From: Prochlorococcus sp. AG-347-K22
Lineage (GTDB): Bacteria > Cyanobacteriota > Cyanobacteriia > PCC-6307 > Cyanobiaceae
NCBI GenBank assembly: GCA_003281285.1
Contig: QCCJ01000006.1
Span: 1-38,216, forward strand
DNA length: 38,216 nt
Reading direction: 5' to 3'
Each line of letters begins with the position of its first letter. The first letter of the stretch is position 1. Positions 6,464-15,933 of the stretch are shown one piece after another. The translations under genes were made by a program, and so were the position numbers. The notes beneath the pieces are model-generated. The model was not told where the DNA came from and searched no databases. It saw nothing but the letters and a program-made list of their open reading frames with translations.

Positions 6464-8497
6464 GTGATTCATCTCAATAAAGGTAAACCATTTCCTTTAG
6501 GGAGTTCTCTAACTTCACAAGGGGTTAATTTTTCCTTAATAGCCACAAATGCAGAATATGTAGAAATCTTATTATTTGAGAAAGAAGACTCTATTTCCCC
6601 AAAAAGTATATTCAAATTAGATCAGACTCATAATAAAGGTCCTTACTGGCATGCGGAAATAAAAAATCTAAATGAAGGTTGCATTTATGCTTTTAGAGTG
6701 AAGCAAAAAAATAATGACATTAATAATAACTATGAAAAAAAAGTATTACTTGATCCTTGTTCAAGGGGTATTACCGGATGGGGAAGTTATAAAAGAGAAA
6801 ATGCATTAAAAACGCAAGAAAATACTAATTCTTGTCTTAAAAGCGTTGTTTGCGATAGGAAATTATTTAATTTTAAGGATTATCCAAGACCGAAACATTC
6901 TTGGGAAGAAACAATTATTTATGAACTCCATATCAAAGCTTTCACTGAATCAACTGATAAAGATAAAAGTTGTTTTAAGAAATTTTTGAAAAAAATTCCA
7001 TATCTCAAAGAACTGGGTATTACAACAATTGAATTACTTCCAATTTTTTGTTTTGATCCTACTGATGCCCCAAATGGTCTAAAAAATTTTTGGGGTTATA
7101 GTCCAATTAATTGGTTTACTCCACATTTTGAATATCTTTCGAATGAATCCGCCGAAGAGAATAGAGAGGAATTTAGAAGATTTGTAGAGGAATGTCATAA
7201 AGCAGGCATTGAAGTCATCTTAGATGTTGTGTACAATCACACTTCCGAAGGTGATTCAAAAGGGCCAGCAATATCTTGGAAAGGTATAGATGAAAATCTT
7301 TATTACTTTATTGGAAAAGATAAAAATTATCAGGACGTCTCCGGATGTGGTAATACTATTGCAGCAAACAGAGGATTAGTTAGAAAACTAATAATTGAAT
7401 CATTAAAATGTTGGGCGAGTGAATTAGGAGTTGATGGTTTTAGATTTGATTTAGGAATTGCCCTATCAAGAGGAGAAAATCTCTCGCCACTCGATAATCC
7501 TCCAATTTTTGAAGATATAGAATGTGAACCAGAACTTATCGATATCAAGTTTATAAGTGAGCCATGGGATTGTGGCGGTCTATATAAATTAGGTGATTTC
7601 CCATCTAAGAATACTTTCACTTGGAATGGTCATTTTAGAGATGACTTGAGGAGATTTTGGAAGGGGGACAAAGATACAGCTTGGAATATGAGCGATAAAA
7701 TAAAAGGGACGCCATCTATTTATAAGGAAGATAATATTTTCCCAAAATCGATAAATTTTATTACTTCACATGATGGATTCACTCTAAAAGATTTATTAAC
7801 TTTCAATAGAAAACATAATTTTGCCAATAGAGAACAAAATAGAGATGGAGATAACCATAACAATTCTTGGAATCATGGTACAGAGGGACCAACAACAAAC
7901 TTATTAATAAATGATTTAAGAAAAAGACAACAAAAAAATCTTATTCTTAGTTTACTTATCTCTAAAGGTGTTCCAATGATACTTATGGGTGATGAGATAG
8001 GAAGATCACAAGGCGGGAACAATAATTCTTGGTGCCAAAATAATTTATTGGGCTGGATGAATTGGGAACATGGTCAACAAGATTTGGAATTATTAGATTA
8101 TTTTAAATACGTTATAAAAATCAGAAAAAAACTAATAAACATTTTCAATCCATCATCTTTCCCTAATAATCAAACCAGTGAAAATATTCCAACATATCAT
8201 TGGCATGGAACAAAGTTAAATAGCCCTGATTGGAGTAGTTGGTCTCACACAGTTGCCTTTAGCATTAACAAAGGCCATACTAATCCGCTGGTCTGGATAG
8301 GTTTAAATGCATATTCAAAAAGTATCGAGTTCCCCTTGCCGAAATGTAAATATAATTGGTTAAAAGTTATTGACACTAGCATGTCTGAGATTTTTGAACC
8401 CTTAACTATTAATGGAAAATCTGTTTCAATAAAGAGTAGAAGCTCTTTATTAATCATTTCAGAACAAGTATTTGGGGCAAAAAATAATTTATCCTAA
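6464..8497 (+). CDS. glgX: Glycogen debranching enzyme, GlgX/isoamylase type (GH13)
   Basis: This 677-residue glycoside hydrolase cleaves alpha-1,6 branch points of glycogen. The N-terminal 1-110 is an isoamylase-type beta-sandwich (GKPFPLGSSLTSQGVNFSL). The GH13 barrel follows, with WGYSPINWFTPH and ILDVVYNHT. The three catalytic acids are visible: Asp329 (GFRFDLG), Glu366 (ISEPWDCGG) and Asp437 (TSHDGFTL). The segment NREQNRDGDNHNNSWNHGTEG is typical of the GlgX/isoamylase group. Its length is close to the family's 650-700. The start is GTG 6464; the ATG at 6450 is out of frame and stops after five codons. It is followed after one base by the end of tRNA-Gly on the other strand. It would act in night-time use of glycogen. 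Confidence 0.93.
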   Translation: MIHLNKGKPFPLGSSLTSQGVNFSLIATNAEYVEILLFEKEDSISPKSIFKLDQTHNKGPYWHAEIKNLNEGCIYAFRVKQKNNDINNNYEKKVLLDPCSRGITGWGSYKRENALKTQENTNSCLKSVVCDRKLFNFKDYPRPKHSWEETIIYELHIKAFTESTDKDKSCFKKFLKKIPYLKELGITTIELLPIFCFDPTDAPNGLKNFWGYSPINWFTPHFEYLSNESAEENREEFRRFVEECHKAGIEVILDVVYNHTSEGDSKGPAISWKGIDENLYYFIGKDKNYQDVSGCGNTIAANRGLVRKLIIESLKCWASELGVDGFRFDLGIALSRGENLSPLDNPPIFEDIECEPELIDIKFISEPWDCGGLYKLGDFPSKNTFTWNGHFRDDLRRFWKGDKDTAWNMSDKIKGTPSIYKEDNIFPKSINFITSHDGFTLKDLLTFNRKHNFANREQNRDGDNHNNSWNHGTEGPTTNLLINDLRKRQQKNLILSLLISKGVPMILMGDEIGRSQGGNNNSWCQNNLLGWMNWEHGQQDLELLDYFKYVIKIRKKLINIFNPSSFPNNQTSENIPTYHWHGTKLNSPDWSSWSHTVAFSINKGHTNPLVWIGLNAYSKSIEFPLPKCKYNWLKVIDTSMSEIFEPLTINGKSVSIKSRSSLLIISEQVFGAKNNLS

Positions 8498-8498
8498 A

Positions 8499-8569
8499 AG
8501 CGGGCGGCGGGAATCGAACCCGCATCTTCAGCTTGGAAGGCTGAGGTTTTACCACTAAACCACGCCCGC
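8499..8569 (-). tRNA. trnG-UCC: tRNA-Gly (anticodon UCC)
   Basis: On the minus strand the 7-base acceptor stem is GCGGGCG paired with CGCCCGC. The D arm holds AGTGGTAAAA. The anticodon arm has loop CTTCCAA with anticodon TCC, and the T arm has GGTTCGATTCC. The discriminator base is T, usual for bacterial tRNA-Gly, and CCA is not encoded. The 71-base length fits tRNA-Gly. The 3' end lies one base from the glgX stop codon on the opposite strand, and TTTT follows the tRNA directly. Confidence 0.95.
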
Positions 8570-8630
8570 ATTAAGTAATAGAATTACCATTGCAATAATA
8601 CATTATCAAACAATCAACAAAGGAAAAAGA

Positions 8631-10028
8631 TTGGAAAATTCACACTCGAAAAAAAATATTACTAGATCAACAACAAGATTAATGTTCTCTTATGGGCTAG
8701 GAGATGCAGGCACAGGTTTAGTCGCGACGCAATTTGGTTTTTTTCTTTTCAGATTCTTTATTTCTGCTGGTTTACCAGTAATAATTGCAGGTTCATTATT
8801 AATGTTAATAAAGATATGGGACGCAGTAAATGATCCGTTAATTGGATGGTTAAGTGATCGAACCAAATCAAGATGGGGGCCCAGAATCCCTTGGATGGTA
8901 GCAGCATCTGTTCCTCTTGGTTTCTCTTTAGCTGCGATATGGTGGACACCCACTGGTTCCGTGCTAACCAAGACTATTTACTATGCCATAATTTCTATAG
9001 TCGTAATGACTGCTTATACAAGTATTAATCTTCCTTTTGCAGCTCTATCTACTGAAATTTCTGAAAAAACAGCAATAAGAACAAGACTAAACGCATCTAG
9101 ATTTACTGGCTCAATAATCGCAGGACTAACTGGTTTAATAATTGCTGGAGTTGTATTAGGTTCTGAAGGATCAGCAAATAATGAATATTTTTTAATGGGT
9201 AAAATAAGTGGATGTATTGCGGTTGTTGCAACATTAATTTCTTGTTGGGGATTGGCTCCATTTGCAAAAAAAGCACGTAGGCCTTCAGGGAAAGTGGAAG
9301 CTATAACACTTCAATTCAAAAGAATCTTCAGAAATAAAAAATTTCTAAAAGTTATTACGCTTTATATTCTTCTCTGGTGCGCCTTACAATTGATGCAAAC
9401 TGTAGCTTTAATTTATGTAGAAGATGTACTGAATGTACCAAAATATATTGCGAAGTGGATCCCAATACCTTTCCAAATTAGCGCTTTGGTGGGTTTACAA
9501 ATATGGACCAGAGTATCAAATAAATTGAATAGGATTTCAGCTCTAAACTATGGAGCGATGATTTGGATTCTTTCATGTACAGCAACTTTGTTTTTACCCT
9601 CTTTATCTAGGGTTTCAGGAGTTGGAGATAATTTATTTCTTAATTCAGGAAATATAATTTTGTTCATTCTTTTAATTTTCGTAATTTGTCTTATTGGTAT
9701 TGGAGCTTCAACTGCTTTTCTTATCCCTTGGTCACTACTTCCTGATGCAATAGATGAAGATCCAGAGAAACCATCAGGAATATATACAGCTTGGATGGTA
9801 CTTATTCAGAAGATTGGTATCGCGTTTAGTGTTCAATTATTAGGATTTTTATTGTATTTATCTGGTTATCAATCATGCTTGGTTAATAAAGATGGTCTAA
9901 ATATTATGGAACAATGCTTCTCAGCCCAATTAACGATTAGATTATGTATTGGTTTTATACCCTCAATATTAGTAATATTTGGTCTTTTAATCATGAGAAA
10001 ATGGGATCGAAAATTAATTACAAACTAA
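8631..10028 (+). CDS. GPH-family sugar/cation symporter (MFS fold)
   Basis: This 465-residue membrane protein has about twelve hydrophobic segments. The N-terminus matches the glycoside-pentoside-hexuronide family (MelB-like): FSYGLGDAGTGL near residue 20 and WDAVNDPLIGWLSDRTKSRWGPRIPW near residue 65. A second signature, PWSLLPDAIDEDPEKPSGIYTAW, lies near residue 365. The start is TTG 8631, with AGGA placed six bases before it. The cation and substrate cannot be read from the sequence; glucosides are one possibility, since marine picocyanobacteria take up some sugars. An MlaE-type permease gene follows after 9 bases. Confidence 0.85.
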   Translation: MENSHSKKNITRSTTRLMFSYGLGDAGTGLVATQFGFFLFRFFISAGLPVIIAGSLLMLIKIWDAVNDPLIGWLSDRTKSRWGPRIPWMVAASVPLGFSLAAIWWTPTGSVLTKTIYYAIISIVVMTAYTSINLPFAALSTEISEKTAIRTRLNASRFTGSIIAGLTGLIIAGVVLGSEGSANNEYFLMGKISGCIAVVATLISCWGLAPFAKKARRPSGKVEAITLQFKRIFRNKKFLKVITLYILLWCALQLMQTVALIYVEDVLNVPKYIAKWIPIPFQISALVGLQIWTRVSNKLNRISALNYGAMIWILSCTATLFLPSLSRVSGVGDNLFLNSGNIILFILLIFVICLIGIGASTAFLIPWSLLPDAIDEDPEKPSGIYTAWMVLIQKIGIAFSVQLLGFLLYLSGYQSCLVNKDGLNIMEQCFSAQLTIRLCIGFIPSILVIFGLLIMRKWDRKLITN

Positions 10029-10037
10029 TATAAAGAT

Positions 10038-10793
10038 ATGTATTACCCTAATTTTTTCAAAAGACTTCTGAGCAGCTTAATCATTGGAGGGCAAGCAATT
10101 AATTTTATCTTTAGAGGTAAAATTTCCAAAAATGATCTCTTTGACCAACTCATGGAGTCAGGTCCTGGAAGTTTGTTAATTGTACTAATTACAGGAATTG
10201 CAGCAGGTACGGTTTTTAATATTCAAGTTGCATCACAACTTACAAGTATGGGGGTTTCAAGTGAAATTGGAGGTTTATTAGCAGTTGGCATGGCGAGAGA
10301 AATGGCTCCTCTGCTTACTGCTACTTTAATGACTGGAAAGGTTGCTACTGCCTATGCTGCTCAACTGGGCACTATGAAAGTCACAGAGCAAATTGAGGCA
10401 ATAACCATGTTAAGGACCGAACCGGTCCAATATTTGGTAGTCCCAAGGTTACTTTCGATGGTAATAATGTCTCCTATACAGTGTCTTTTGTTTTTATCTG
10501 TAGCTTTATGGAGTGGACAAATTTGGAGCACAATTTTTTATAAAGTTCCTCCTATAGTTTTTTGGACATCTGTAAGATCAGGTAATGTTAGTTTAACCAG
10601 TACAGACTTAACATCAATGTTAATAAAATCTGTAGTGTTCGGATTACTTATTTCAATCATTGCTTGTGGATATGGACTCACAACTAAAGGTGGTCCAAAA
10701 GAAGTTGGAACAAGTACAACAGGCGCAGTTGTAATGACTCTCGTTACTGTATCTTTAATGGATGTATTCCTAACGCAAATTTTATTTGGATGA
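10038..10793 (+). CDS. mlaE: MlaE/YrbE/TGD1-type lipid ABC transporter permease
   Basis: This 251-residue permease shows the MlaE signature: ITGIAAGTVFNIQVASQL, then GLLAVGMAREMAPLLTATLMTGKVATAYAAQLGTMKVTEQIEAI (residues about 78-121). There are about five membrane segments. The relatives MlaE (E. coli) and TGD1 (plant chloroplast) move phospholipids between outer and inner membranes together with an ATPase (MlaF) and an MCE protein (MlaD). Neither partner is beside it in this window. It precedes a DUF3119 gene with almost no gap. The substrate in cyanobacteria is inferred to be lipid. Confidence 0.88.
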   Translation: MYYPNFFKRLLSSLIIGGQAINFIFRGKISKNDLFDQLMESGPGSLLIVLITGIAAGTVFNIQVASQLTSMGVSSEIGGLLAVGMAREMAPLLTATLMTGKVATAYAAQLGTMKVTEQIEAITMLRTEPVQYLVVPRLLSMVIMSPIQCLLFLSVALWSGQIWSTIFYKVPPIVFWTSVRSGNVSLTSTDLTSMLIKSVVFGLLISIIACGYGLTTKGGPKEVGTSTTGAVVMTLVTVSLMDVFLTQILFG

Positions 10794-10797
10794 TTCT

Positions 10798-11202
10798 ATG
10801 TTTAACACTAAATCAAAAAAAGAGGAACCAGTAATAATATCTCCATCATTTCAGTTGCCAATCATTCTAATAGTTTTAAGTTTTATGCTTTTGTTTTTGA
10901 ATATTGGTTCTTTGCCAACAATAGTTTTTGCTTCTTTTAGCTTTTTTTTATTACTTCAGTCATTCACCTTAAGAATAAAAATAACAAATGATGATTTTAT
11001 CGTTTTACAATTAGGGAAAGAGATTAGAACTTTTCCATTCAAGAACTGGATATCTTGGAAATTCTTTTTCCCTATAATCCCGGGTATTTTTTATTTTAGA
11101 GAAAAGTCCAGTCCACATTTATTACCAATTTTATTTAATCCAAAGCAATTAAAAGATGAGCTCATCAAAAAAGTAGACTCCCTGGAAATTAAAAATTCTT
11201 AA
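10798..11202 (+). CDS. DUF3119 family membrane protein
   Basis: This protein of about 134 residues resembles the cyanobacterial DUF3119 family. Two adjacent hydrophobic segments (LPIILIVLSFMLLFLNIG and PTIVFASFSFFLLLQSF) are followed by a PH-like soluble part (LRIKITNDDFIVLQLGKEIRTFPFKNWISW). That order resembles membrane-anchored proteins with a small beta domain. The start ATG 10798 is chosen, 4 bases after mlaE stops; a TTG at 10786 in frame would overlap mlaE by 8 bases. The function is unknown. Its tight link to the lipid permease suggests it may assist lipid traffic or membrane homeostasis (inference). Confidence 0.72.
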   Translation: MFNTKSKKEEPVIISPSFQLPIILIVLSFMLLFLNIGSLPTIVFASFSFFLLLQSFTLRIKITNDDFIVLQLGKEIRTFPFKNWISWKFFFPIIPGIFYFREKSSPHLLPILFNPKQLKDELIKKVDSLEIKNS

Positions 11203-11237
11203 AATTCAGACTTTGCCTAATCATCAAAATTATTTAA

Positions 11238-12248
11238 ATGACCAATACAGAAATTTCCGACAATAATCCTGAAAAGGAATTAAAAATAGATAAGTCAATT
11301 TCAGATGATAAAACCAAACAAATTAGTAAGAAAAATACAACTCAAAATAAAAAAATTACACCGAAAAACGATAAATCAAATAAATCTTTTGATGAAATTT
11401 CTAATGAAATTTTTAGAGATCTTTTTTCAAAAAAAGACTCTTTAGTTAAAGAAATAAAAGAGTTAGAAACAAAAAAAAATGAAATAGAAAAAGATATTGA
11501 GTCGAATTTTAAAGGACAGTCAGATAATATTGCTAAAAGAGTTAAAGGCTTTCAAGAGTACTTAACTGGAGCTTTGCAGAATCTTTCACAAAACGTAGAG
11601 AGACTTGAATTAGTTTCTCAACCAATAATCGTAAAGCCTTCTCCTCTTGATGAGAAAAAGCAAGACAATAGCACAAATAATGTAGTTAATGTTCCTGCTC
11701 TTTCTGAGACATTTAAGCCAGATGAAGAGATTATAAAAAGTTGCTTTAAAAGTTTCACAGAACAACCAGACTTTTATGCAGAACCTTGGAAATTAAGACG
11801 GAGTCTTGATTCGTCAGATATAGAAATTATGGATGATTGGTTCTTTAACATGGGAGGAAGAGGTTCTCTTGAAAGTCGAGGATCTCGACAAAAAAATGCC
11901 TTATTATCAGCTGGCTTAATATCTATTCTTGGCGAATTATATGGAGATCAATTTCAGACTCTTATTTTAGCTTCGCAGCCTGAACGATTAGGTGAATGGA
12001 GAAGAATTCTTCAAGATTCACTTGGTCTAACAAGGGATGACTTTGGACCTAATAGTGGGATTGTTCTGTTTGAAAGGCCTGAAGGTGTCATCGAAAGAGC
12101 TGATAGATTAGAAGCCAATGAAGAATTGCCATTTATTATTATTGATGCAGCAGAAACCTCTGTTGAAATTCCAATACTTCAATTCCCATTATGGGTTGCA
12201 TTTGCTGGTTCAGATAATGAAATTTACGATGATCTTGAACTAAACTAA
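11238..12248 (+). CDS. DUF3086 family protein
   Basis: This 336-residue protein resembles the cyanobacterial DUF3086 family. Residues 1-60 are highly charged and low in complexity. A coiled-coil segment follows (about 62-125, [20 protein letters not shown]). After a flexible linker, a conserved globular part begins at about residue 155 ([16 protein letters not shown]), running through [17 protein letters not shown] and [18 protein letters not shown], with an acidic end. No enzyme motif is apparent and no membrane helix is present. It lies 35 bases after DUF3119 and 5 bases before plsY. Confidence 0.75.
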   Translation: MTNTEISDNNPEKELKIDKSISDDKTKQISKKNTTQNKKITPKNDKSNKSFDEISNEIFRDLFSKKDSLVKEIKELETKKNEIEKDIESNFKGQSDNIAKRVKGFQEYLTGALQNLSQNVERLELVSQPIIVKPSPLDEKKQDNSTNNVVNVPALSETFKPDEEIIKSCFKSFTEQPDFYAEPWKLRRSLDSSDIEIMDDWFFNMGGRGSLESRGSRQKNALLSAGLISILGELYGDQFQTLILASQPERLGEWRRILQDSLGLTRDDFGPNSGIVLFERPEGVIERADRLEANEELPFIIIDAAETSVEIPILQFPLWVAFAGSDNEIYDDLELN

Positions 12249-12253
12249 GGTTT

Positions 12254-12847
12254 ATGAATATCTTAATAATTTTTACAAGTTATCTTTTAGGGTCACTTCC
12301 GACAGGTTTTTTAATTGGAAAATATCTCAAAAATATAGATCTAAGAACTATGGGTTCTGGATCTACAGGTGCCACAAATGTCTTAAGAAATGTTGGAAAA
12401 TGGCCAGCACTTTTTGTGTTTATCATTGACGTTGGGAAAGGCCTTATAGCAGTAAAAATTGCTCAATATTATACAGATCAAGGCTTAATAGAGGTAATAG
12501 CAGGGATATCTGCTATCTCAGGACATATTTGGCCAATATGGCTTAGAGGCAAAGGAGGGAAAGCTGTTGCTACTGGATTAGGTATGTTTTTAGCTCTTTC
12601 TTGGAAAGTTGGACTCGCATCTCTTGGCATTTTTTTAGTTGTCCTAACAAAAACTAAATTTGTTTCTTTATCCAGTATTTCAGCTGCAATCTTACTTCCT
12701 ATTTTTATGTTTTTTTTCTTAGGTAAATTTATGCACTCCTACTTTTTTATAAGTTTAATTGTGGCATTATTAGTGATCTGGAAACATAGAACAAACATAA
12801 CAAGATTGCTTAAGGGAGAAGAATCCAAAATTAATCAGAATCAATAG
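12254..12847 (+). CDS. plsY: Glycerol-3-phosphate acyltransferase PlsY
   Basis: This integral membrane enzyme makes 1-acyl-glycerol-3-phosphate from acyl-phosphate, the first step of phospholipid and glycolipid synthesis. The 197-residue length is typical. The three conserved motifs are readable: [13 protein letters not shown] near the start, [15 protein letters not shown] (residues 35-49), and [23 protein letters not shown] (residues about 92-114). About five membrane segments are present. The gene starts 5 bases after DUF3086. Its 3' end overlaps pyrF on the other strand by 17 bases. Confidence 0.95.
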   Translation: MNILIIFTSYLLGSLPTGFLIGKYLKNIDLRTMGSGSTGATNVLRNVGKWPALFVFIIDVGKGLIAVKIAQYYTDQGLIEVIAGISAISGHIWPIWLRGKGGKAVATGLGMFLALSWKVGLASLGIFLVVLTKTKFVSLSSISAAILLPIFMFFFLGKFMHSYFFISLIVALLVIWKHRTNITRLLKGEESKINQNQ

Positions 12848-13562
12848 ATTTAAGAATTTCTATTAGAGCTTTATTAGGATCTATAGCTTTTGAAATTGAT
12901 CTGCCAATGACTAACTTAGAAGCGCCATTATCTATAGCTTCATGGGGAGTCATAATCCTATTTTGATCATCTTTATTGTCAATATTTAATCTGATACCTG
13001 GTGTAATAAGTTCAAAATTATTTTTATAAATAGATCTGATCATATTTACCTCCCAAGGGGAACAAACACATCCATCTAATCCGGCATCAAAAGACAACTT
13101 TGCAAGTCTCAATACATTTTCTTCAATTGAATTATTTCTATCAAGATCAGTTTGAAAATCTTTAAGAGAAAAGCTTGTTAAAACAGTTATTCCTACAACC
13201 AATGGAGGTTTCAGACTGACTGAGGTGGCTCCTTCTACAGATGCTTTTTTCGCATCCTTAAGAGCTTTTAAACCTGCTGAAGCATGAATAGAAATTATAT
13301 CAACTCCTAATTTTGAAACTTGGAAACATGCTGCACTCATGGTATTTGGAATATCATGAAATTTTAAGTCTAAAAAAATTTTTTTATTTAAACCTTTTAA
13401 TATTTCAATAACTCTTGGACCTTCCCTAACAAAAAGCTCTAAACCAACTTTAACCCACTTAATATTAGGACATTTTTCTAAAAGTAATTTTGCTTGACTT
13501 ACATCTAATCCATCAATTGCCAATATTATTTTATCTTCTGAATTAAATCTGTTATTCATCAA
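12831..13562 (-). CDS. pyrF: Orotidine 5'-phosphate decarboxylase
   Basis: It converts OMP to UMP, the last step of pyrimidine synthesis. The 243 residues form a single TIM-barrel domain of normal length. The catalytic tetrad region [10 protein letters not shown] (residues 65-74, with Asp65, Lys67 and Asp70) is intact, and LITPGIRL and LVIGRSIS bind the phosphate. The gene starts 3 bases after tyrS ends on the same strand, so it is the last gene of a DUF1825-tyrS-pyrF run. A second in-frame ATG follows the first directly, so the start could be either. Its end runs 17 bases into plsY. Confidence 0.95.
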   Translation of the reverse strand: MMNNRFNSEDKIILAIDGLDVSQAKLLLEKCPNIKWVKVGLELFVREGPRVIEILKGLNKKIFLDLKFHDIPNTMSAACFQVSKLGVDIISIHASAGLKALKDAKKASVEGATSVSLKPPLVVGITVLTSFSLKDFQTDLDRNNSIEENVLRLAKLSFDAGLDGCVCSPWEVNMIRSIYKNNFELITPGIRLNIDNKDDQNRIMTPHEAIDNGASKLVIGRSISKAIDPNKALIEILKSIDSD

Positions 13563-13565
13563 TTT

Positions 13566-14804
13566 TCAGTTTTCAAACCTCTTAATTATTTTTTTTCCAA
13601 TTTGCAAAATTTTTCCTTCCAAATCATTTTCTGAATTGAAAACTAAATCAGGATTTATTACTTTTTGACTATCAATTTTTACACCCCCACCTTTAATAGA
13701 TCTTTTGGATTCGCTGCTAGATTTGAAAAGTTTTAAAGCACTTAATAAGTAGAAAAACTTTACTGGAAAAACTACTTCTTTTAAAGAAATCTCTGGAATT
13801 TCTCCAACTTTTTCTTTGTGTCCAAGGAATAATTTTTCGCAGTTTGATTGCGCCTTTAATGCTTCTTCGGCCCCATGGAATACAGTAGTAACCTCTAAAG
13901 CCATTCTTCTCTGTAATTCACGAGGATTTGAGTTTTCAAGAAAACTTAAATCTAATTCAGTAAGTAATTCTAAATAGGTGGGTATTATATTATCGGGGAC
14001 TTTTTCTAATTTTGAATACATTAAAAGAGGATCTTCAGTCAAACCGACGGTGTTGAATTCAGATTTACTCATCTTCTTAATTCCATCTAAACCTGTCAAA
14101 ATTGGCAGCAGAACACCAAATTGAGGGTCTTGTTTAAAATGCCTTTGAAGGTCTCTTCCTATTGCAATATTGAATTTCTGATCTGTGCCTCCAAGCTCAA
14201 TATCTGATTGAACAACTACCGAATCGTAACCTTGTAATAGTGGATATAAGAATTCATGCAAAGCAATTGGGACTTGCGAAGTATACCTTTTATTAAATTC
14301 CTCCTTAGCTAGCATTTGACTAACTGTTGCACTCCCCATTAATTCAATTATCGAATTAAGATTTAATTCTTTTAACCATTCACTGTTATATCTAATTTCT
14401 ATTCTATCTTTTGAATCAAAATCTAAAATAGATTCGTTGGCTGGCTTTCCCATTCCTAGTTGGGTTAAGTATGTTTTTGCATTATCCTTAACTTGTTTTT
14501 CCGATAACTGAACTCTTGTTTTGTTTTTTCCGGTTGGATCTCCAATTTGAGCAGTAAAATCCCCAATAATTAAAACTGCAATATGTCCATTATCTTGGAA
14601 TGCCCTAAGTTTTTTAAACAATATACTGTGCCCAAGATGAATATCGGTTCCAGTTGGATCGATGCCGAGTTTAACCCTTAATTTTTTATTATTTTTTTTT
14701 GCATGATCAATTATCTCCGAAAAGGTTTGATCTGTTCCCTTAATTGGGAAATATTCTTCTATTCCTCTTGACAGCCATGCTGGCAATTTTAAATTATCTG
14801 TCAT
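13566..14804 (-). CDS. tyrS: Tyrosyl-tRNA synthetase
   Basis: This class I synthetase of 412 residues charges tRNA-Tyr. The HIGH motif appears as HLGH (residues 56-59) and KMSKS at residues 244-248. Tyrosine-binding and dimer parts are normal ([14 protein letters not shown] and [16 protein letters not shown]). The C-terminal portion, about residue 345 on, has [15 protein letters not shown], an S4-like RNA-binding domain. The sequence is of the second bacterial TyrS type (TyrZ-like), judged by the GKNKTR and [15 protein letters not shown] segments. It lies 19 bases after the DUF1825 gene. Confidence 0.95.
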   Translation of the reverse strand: MTDNLKLPAWLSRGIEEYFPIKGTDQTFSEIIDHAKKNNKKLRVKLGIDPTGTDIHLGHSILFKKLRAFQDNGHIAVLIIGDFTAQIGDPTGKNKTRVQLSEKQVKDNAKTYLTQLGMGKPANESILDFDSKDRIEIRYNSEWLKELNLNSIIELMGSATVSQMLAKEEFNKRYTSQVPIALHEFLYPLLQGYDSVVVQSDIELGGTDQKFNIAIGRDLQRHFKQDPQFGVLLPILTGLDGIKKMSKSEFNTVGLTEDPLLMYSKLEKVPDNIIPTYLELLTELDLSFLENSNPRELQRRMALEVTTVFHGAEEALKAQSNCEKLFLGHKEKVGEIPEISLKEVVFPVKFFYLLSALKLFKSSSESKRSIKGGGVKIDSQKVINPDLVFNSENDLEGKILQIGKKIIKRFEN

Positions 14805-14823
14805 GAAGCTTTAACCGTTTACT

Positions 14824-15147
14824 TTAAGAAGTTTTATCAAGTTCATCCTTCATTCTTATTAAAGTTTTGTTCATCTGATCGAACATCTGATCAGGAGTAA
14901 TCCCAAATTGACTTAACTGTGTCTTTAATTGTTCTACTGTCATTTTTGCTTGAAAATCTTCAGACAATTCAAATCTCTTCATAAAAACCTTATAACGATC
15001 CATAAGAGATTCCATTTTTTTTATAAACATTTTTTTCCCTTCTCTGTCAAATTTTCCATAATCAGAGCCAAGTTTCATAAGTTCTTGGTAATCTGTAAAA
15101 AGCTTTTTAGCTTCTTCTTGAACGATGTCTGACTCAAAGAATCCCAT
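14824..15147 (-). CDS. DUF1825 family protein
   Basis: This 107-residue protein matches the cyanobacterial DUF1825 family, with start MGFFESDIVQEEAKKLF, centre YGKFDREGKKMFIKKM and end GITPDQMFDQMNKTL. It is all helical by eye, highly charged and has no membrane segment. The function is unknown. It is the first gene of a minus-strand run with tyrS and pyrF. The 150-base space upstream is shared with a divergent GIY-YIG gene and shows no promoter that can be named with confidence. Confidence 0.82.
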   Translation of the reverse strand: MGFFESDIVQEEAKKLFTDYQELMKLGSDYGKFDREGKKMFIKKMESLMDRYKVFMKRFELSEDFQAKMTVEQLKTQLSQFGITPDQMFDQMNKTLIRMKDELDKTS

Positions 15148-15297
15148 TTCTATTTTTTACTTCGCAAGATTAAGGCTCAATTACAAGATAACAAGAATCT
15201 TTTAAATTGATTAGAACATTAATAAATTTTAGTTTATAAATAATTCTTTGATTTATATTTTTTCAGAAGTAAATTTAGTAGAGATGTTTCATAGATA

Positions 15298-15909
15298 TTG
15301 GAAAAATTTAAAGTAAATAATAATTCAAATCAAAATAGACAATTTGAATTATTTGGTTCAAATGTAAATACATCAATTAATTTTCAACACTCAAATAATC
15401 TAAAAATCAAAGGCGAAATCCTAACTGAATGGAGAAATAAAATCCATAATCACCAATTTAAAATTTCAAAAGATGCTCACAATAAAACTTTGCACCAAAC
15501 ATGTCTTCCTATAAATAAAATTTCTAATGAAAGAAAAATTGATCCGTTTTCCCTACAGCCATTATCATTAAACTTCTGGAGAACGAATCAATATATACAC
15601 GATGGTCCAGCAATGTATTTTGTAATTGACTCAATGGAGAGTTCTAAAATAATCCTTTATATAGGAGAAACAAACATAGCAAATAAAAGATGGAAGGGAG
15701 AACATGACTGTAAAAATTACCTGATGAACTATAAAGAAGCCCTAGCTCATAACAACCTCTCAAGTCATCAAGATATTCGTTTCTTCTTAGATGTACCTAA
15801 AGAAGTAAAATTAAGACGTAAATTAGAACAGCAACTGATATATTTATGGTTACCACCCTTTAATAAAGAAACCCGAGATAGGTGGGCAACTACTTTCACA
15901 AACAACTAA
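15298..15909 (+). CDS. GIY-YIG domain protein, probable nuclease
   Basis: The first 100 residues are polar and unassigned. From about residue 104 a GIY-YIG-type domain can be traced: Tyr107 (AMYFVID), then Tyr121-Ile-Gly123 (ILYIGET), Arg131 and His136 (RWKGEH), Glu177 (LEQQLIY) and Asn189 (PPFNK). These are the residues used by active GIY-YIG endonucleases, so DNA cleavage or repair is possible, but the substrate is unknown. The start is TTG 15298; an ATG at 15285 is out of frame and stops after ten codons. The gene lies 24 bases upstream of pepA in the same direction. It is unlike UvrC or simple YhbQ-type proteins because of its long N-terminal part. Confidence 0.75.
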   Translation: MEKFKVNNNSNQNRQFELFGSNVNTSINFQHSNNLKIKGEILTEWRNKIHNHQFKISKDAHNKTLHQTCLPINKISNERKIDPFSLQPLSLNFWRTNQYIHDGPAMYFVIDSMESSKIILYIGETNIANKRWKGEHDCKNYLMNYKEALAHNNLSSHQDIRFFLDVPKEVKLRRKLEQQLIYLWLPPFNKETRDRWATTFTNN

Positions 15910-15933
15910 AAGTTAATTAAATCCATTTTACAA

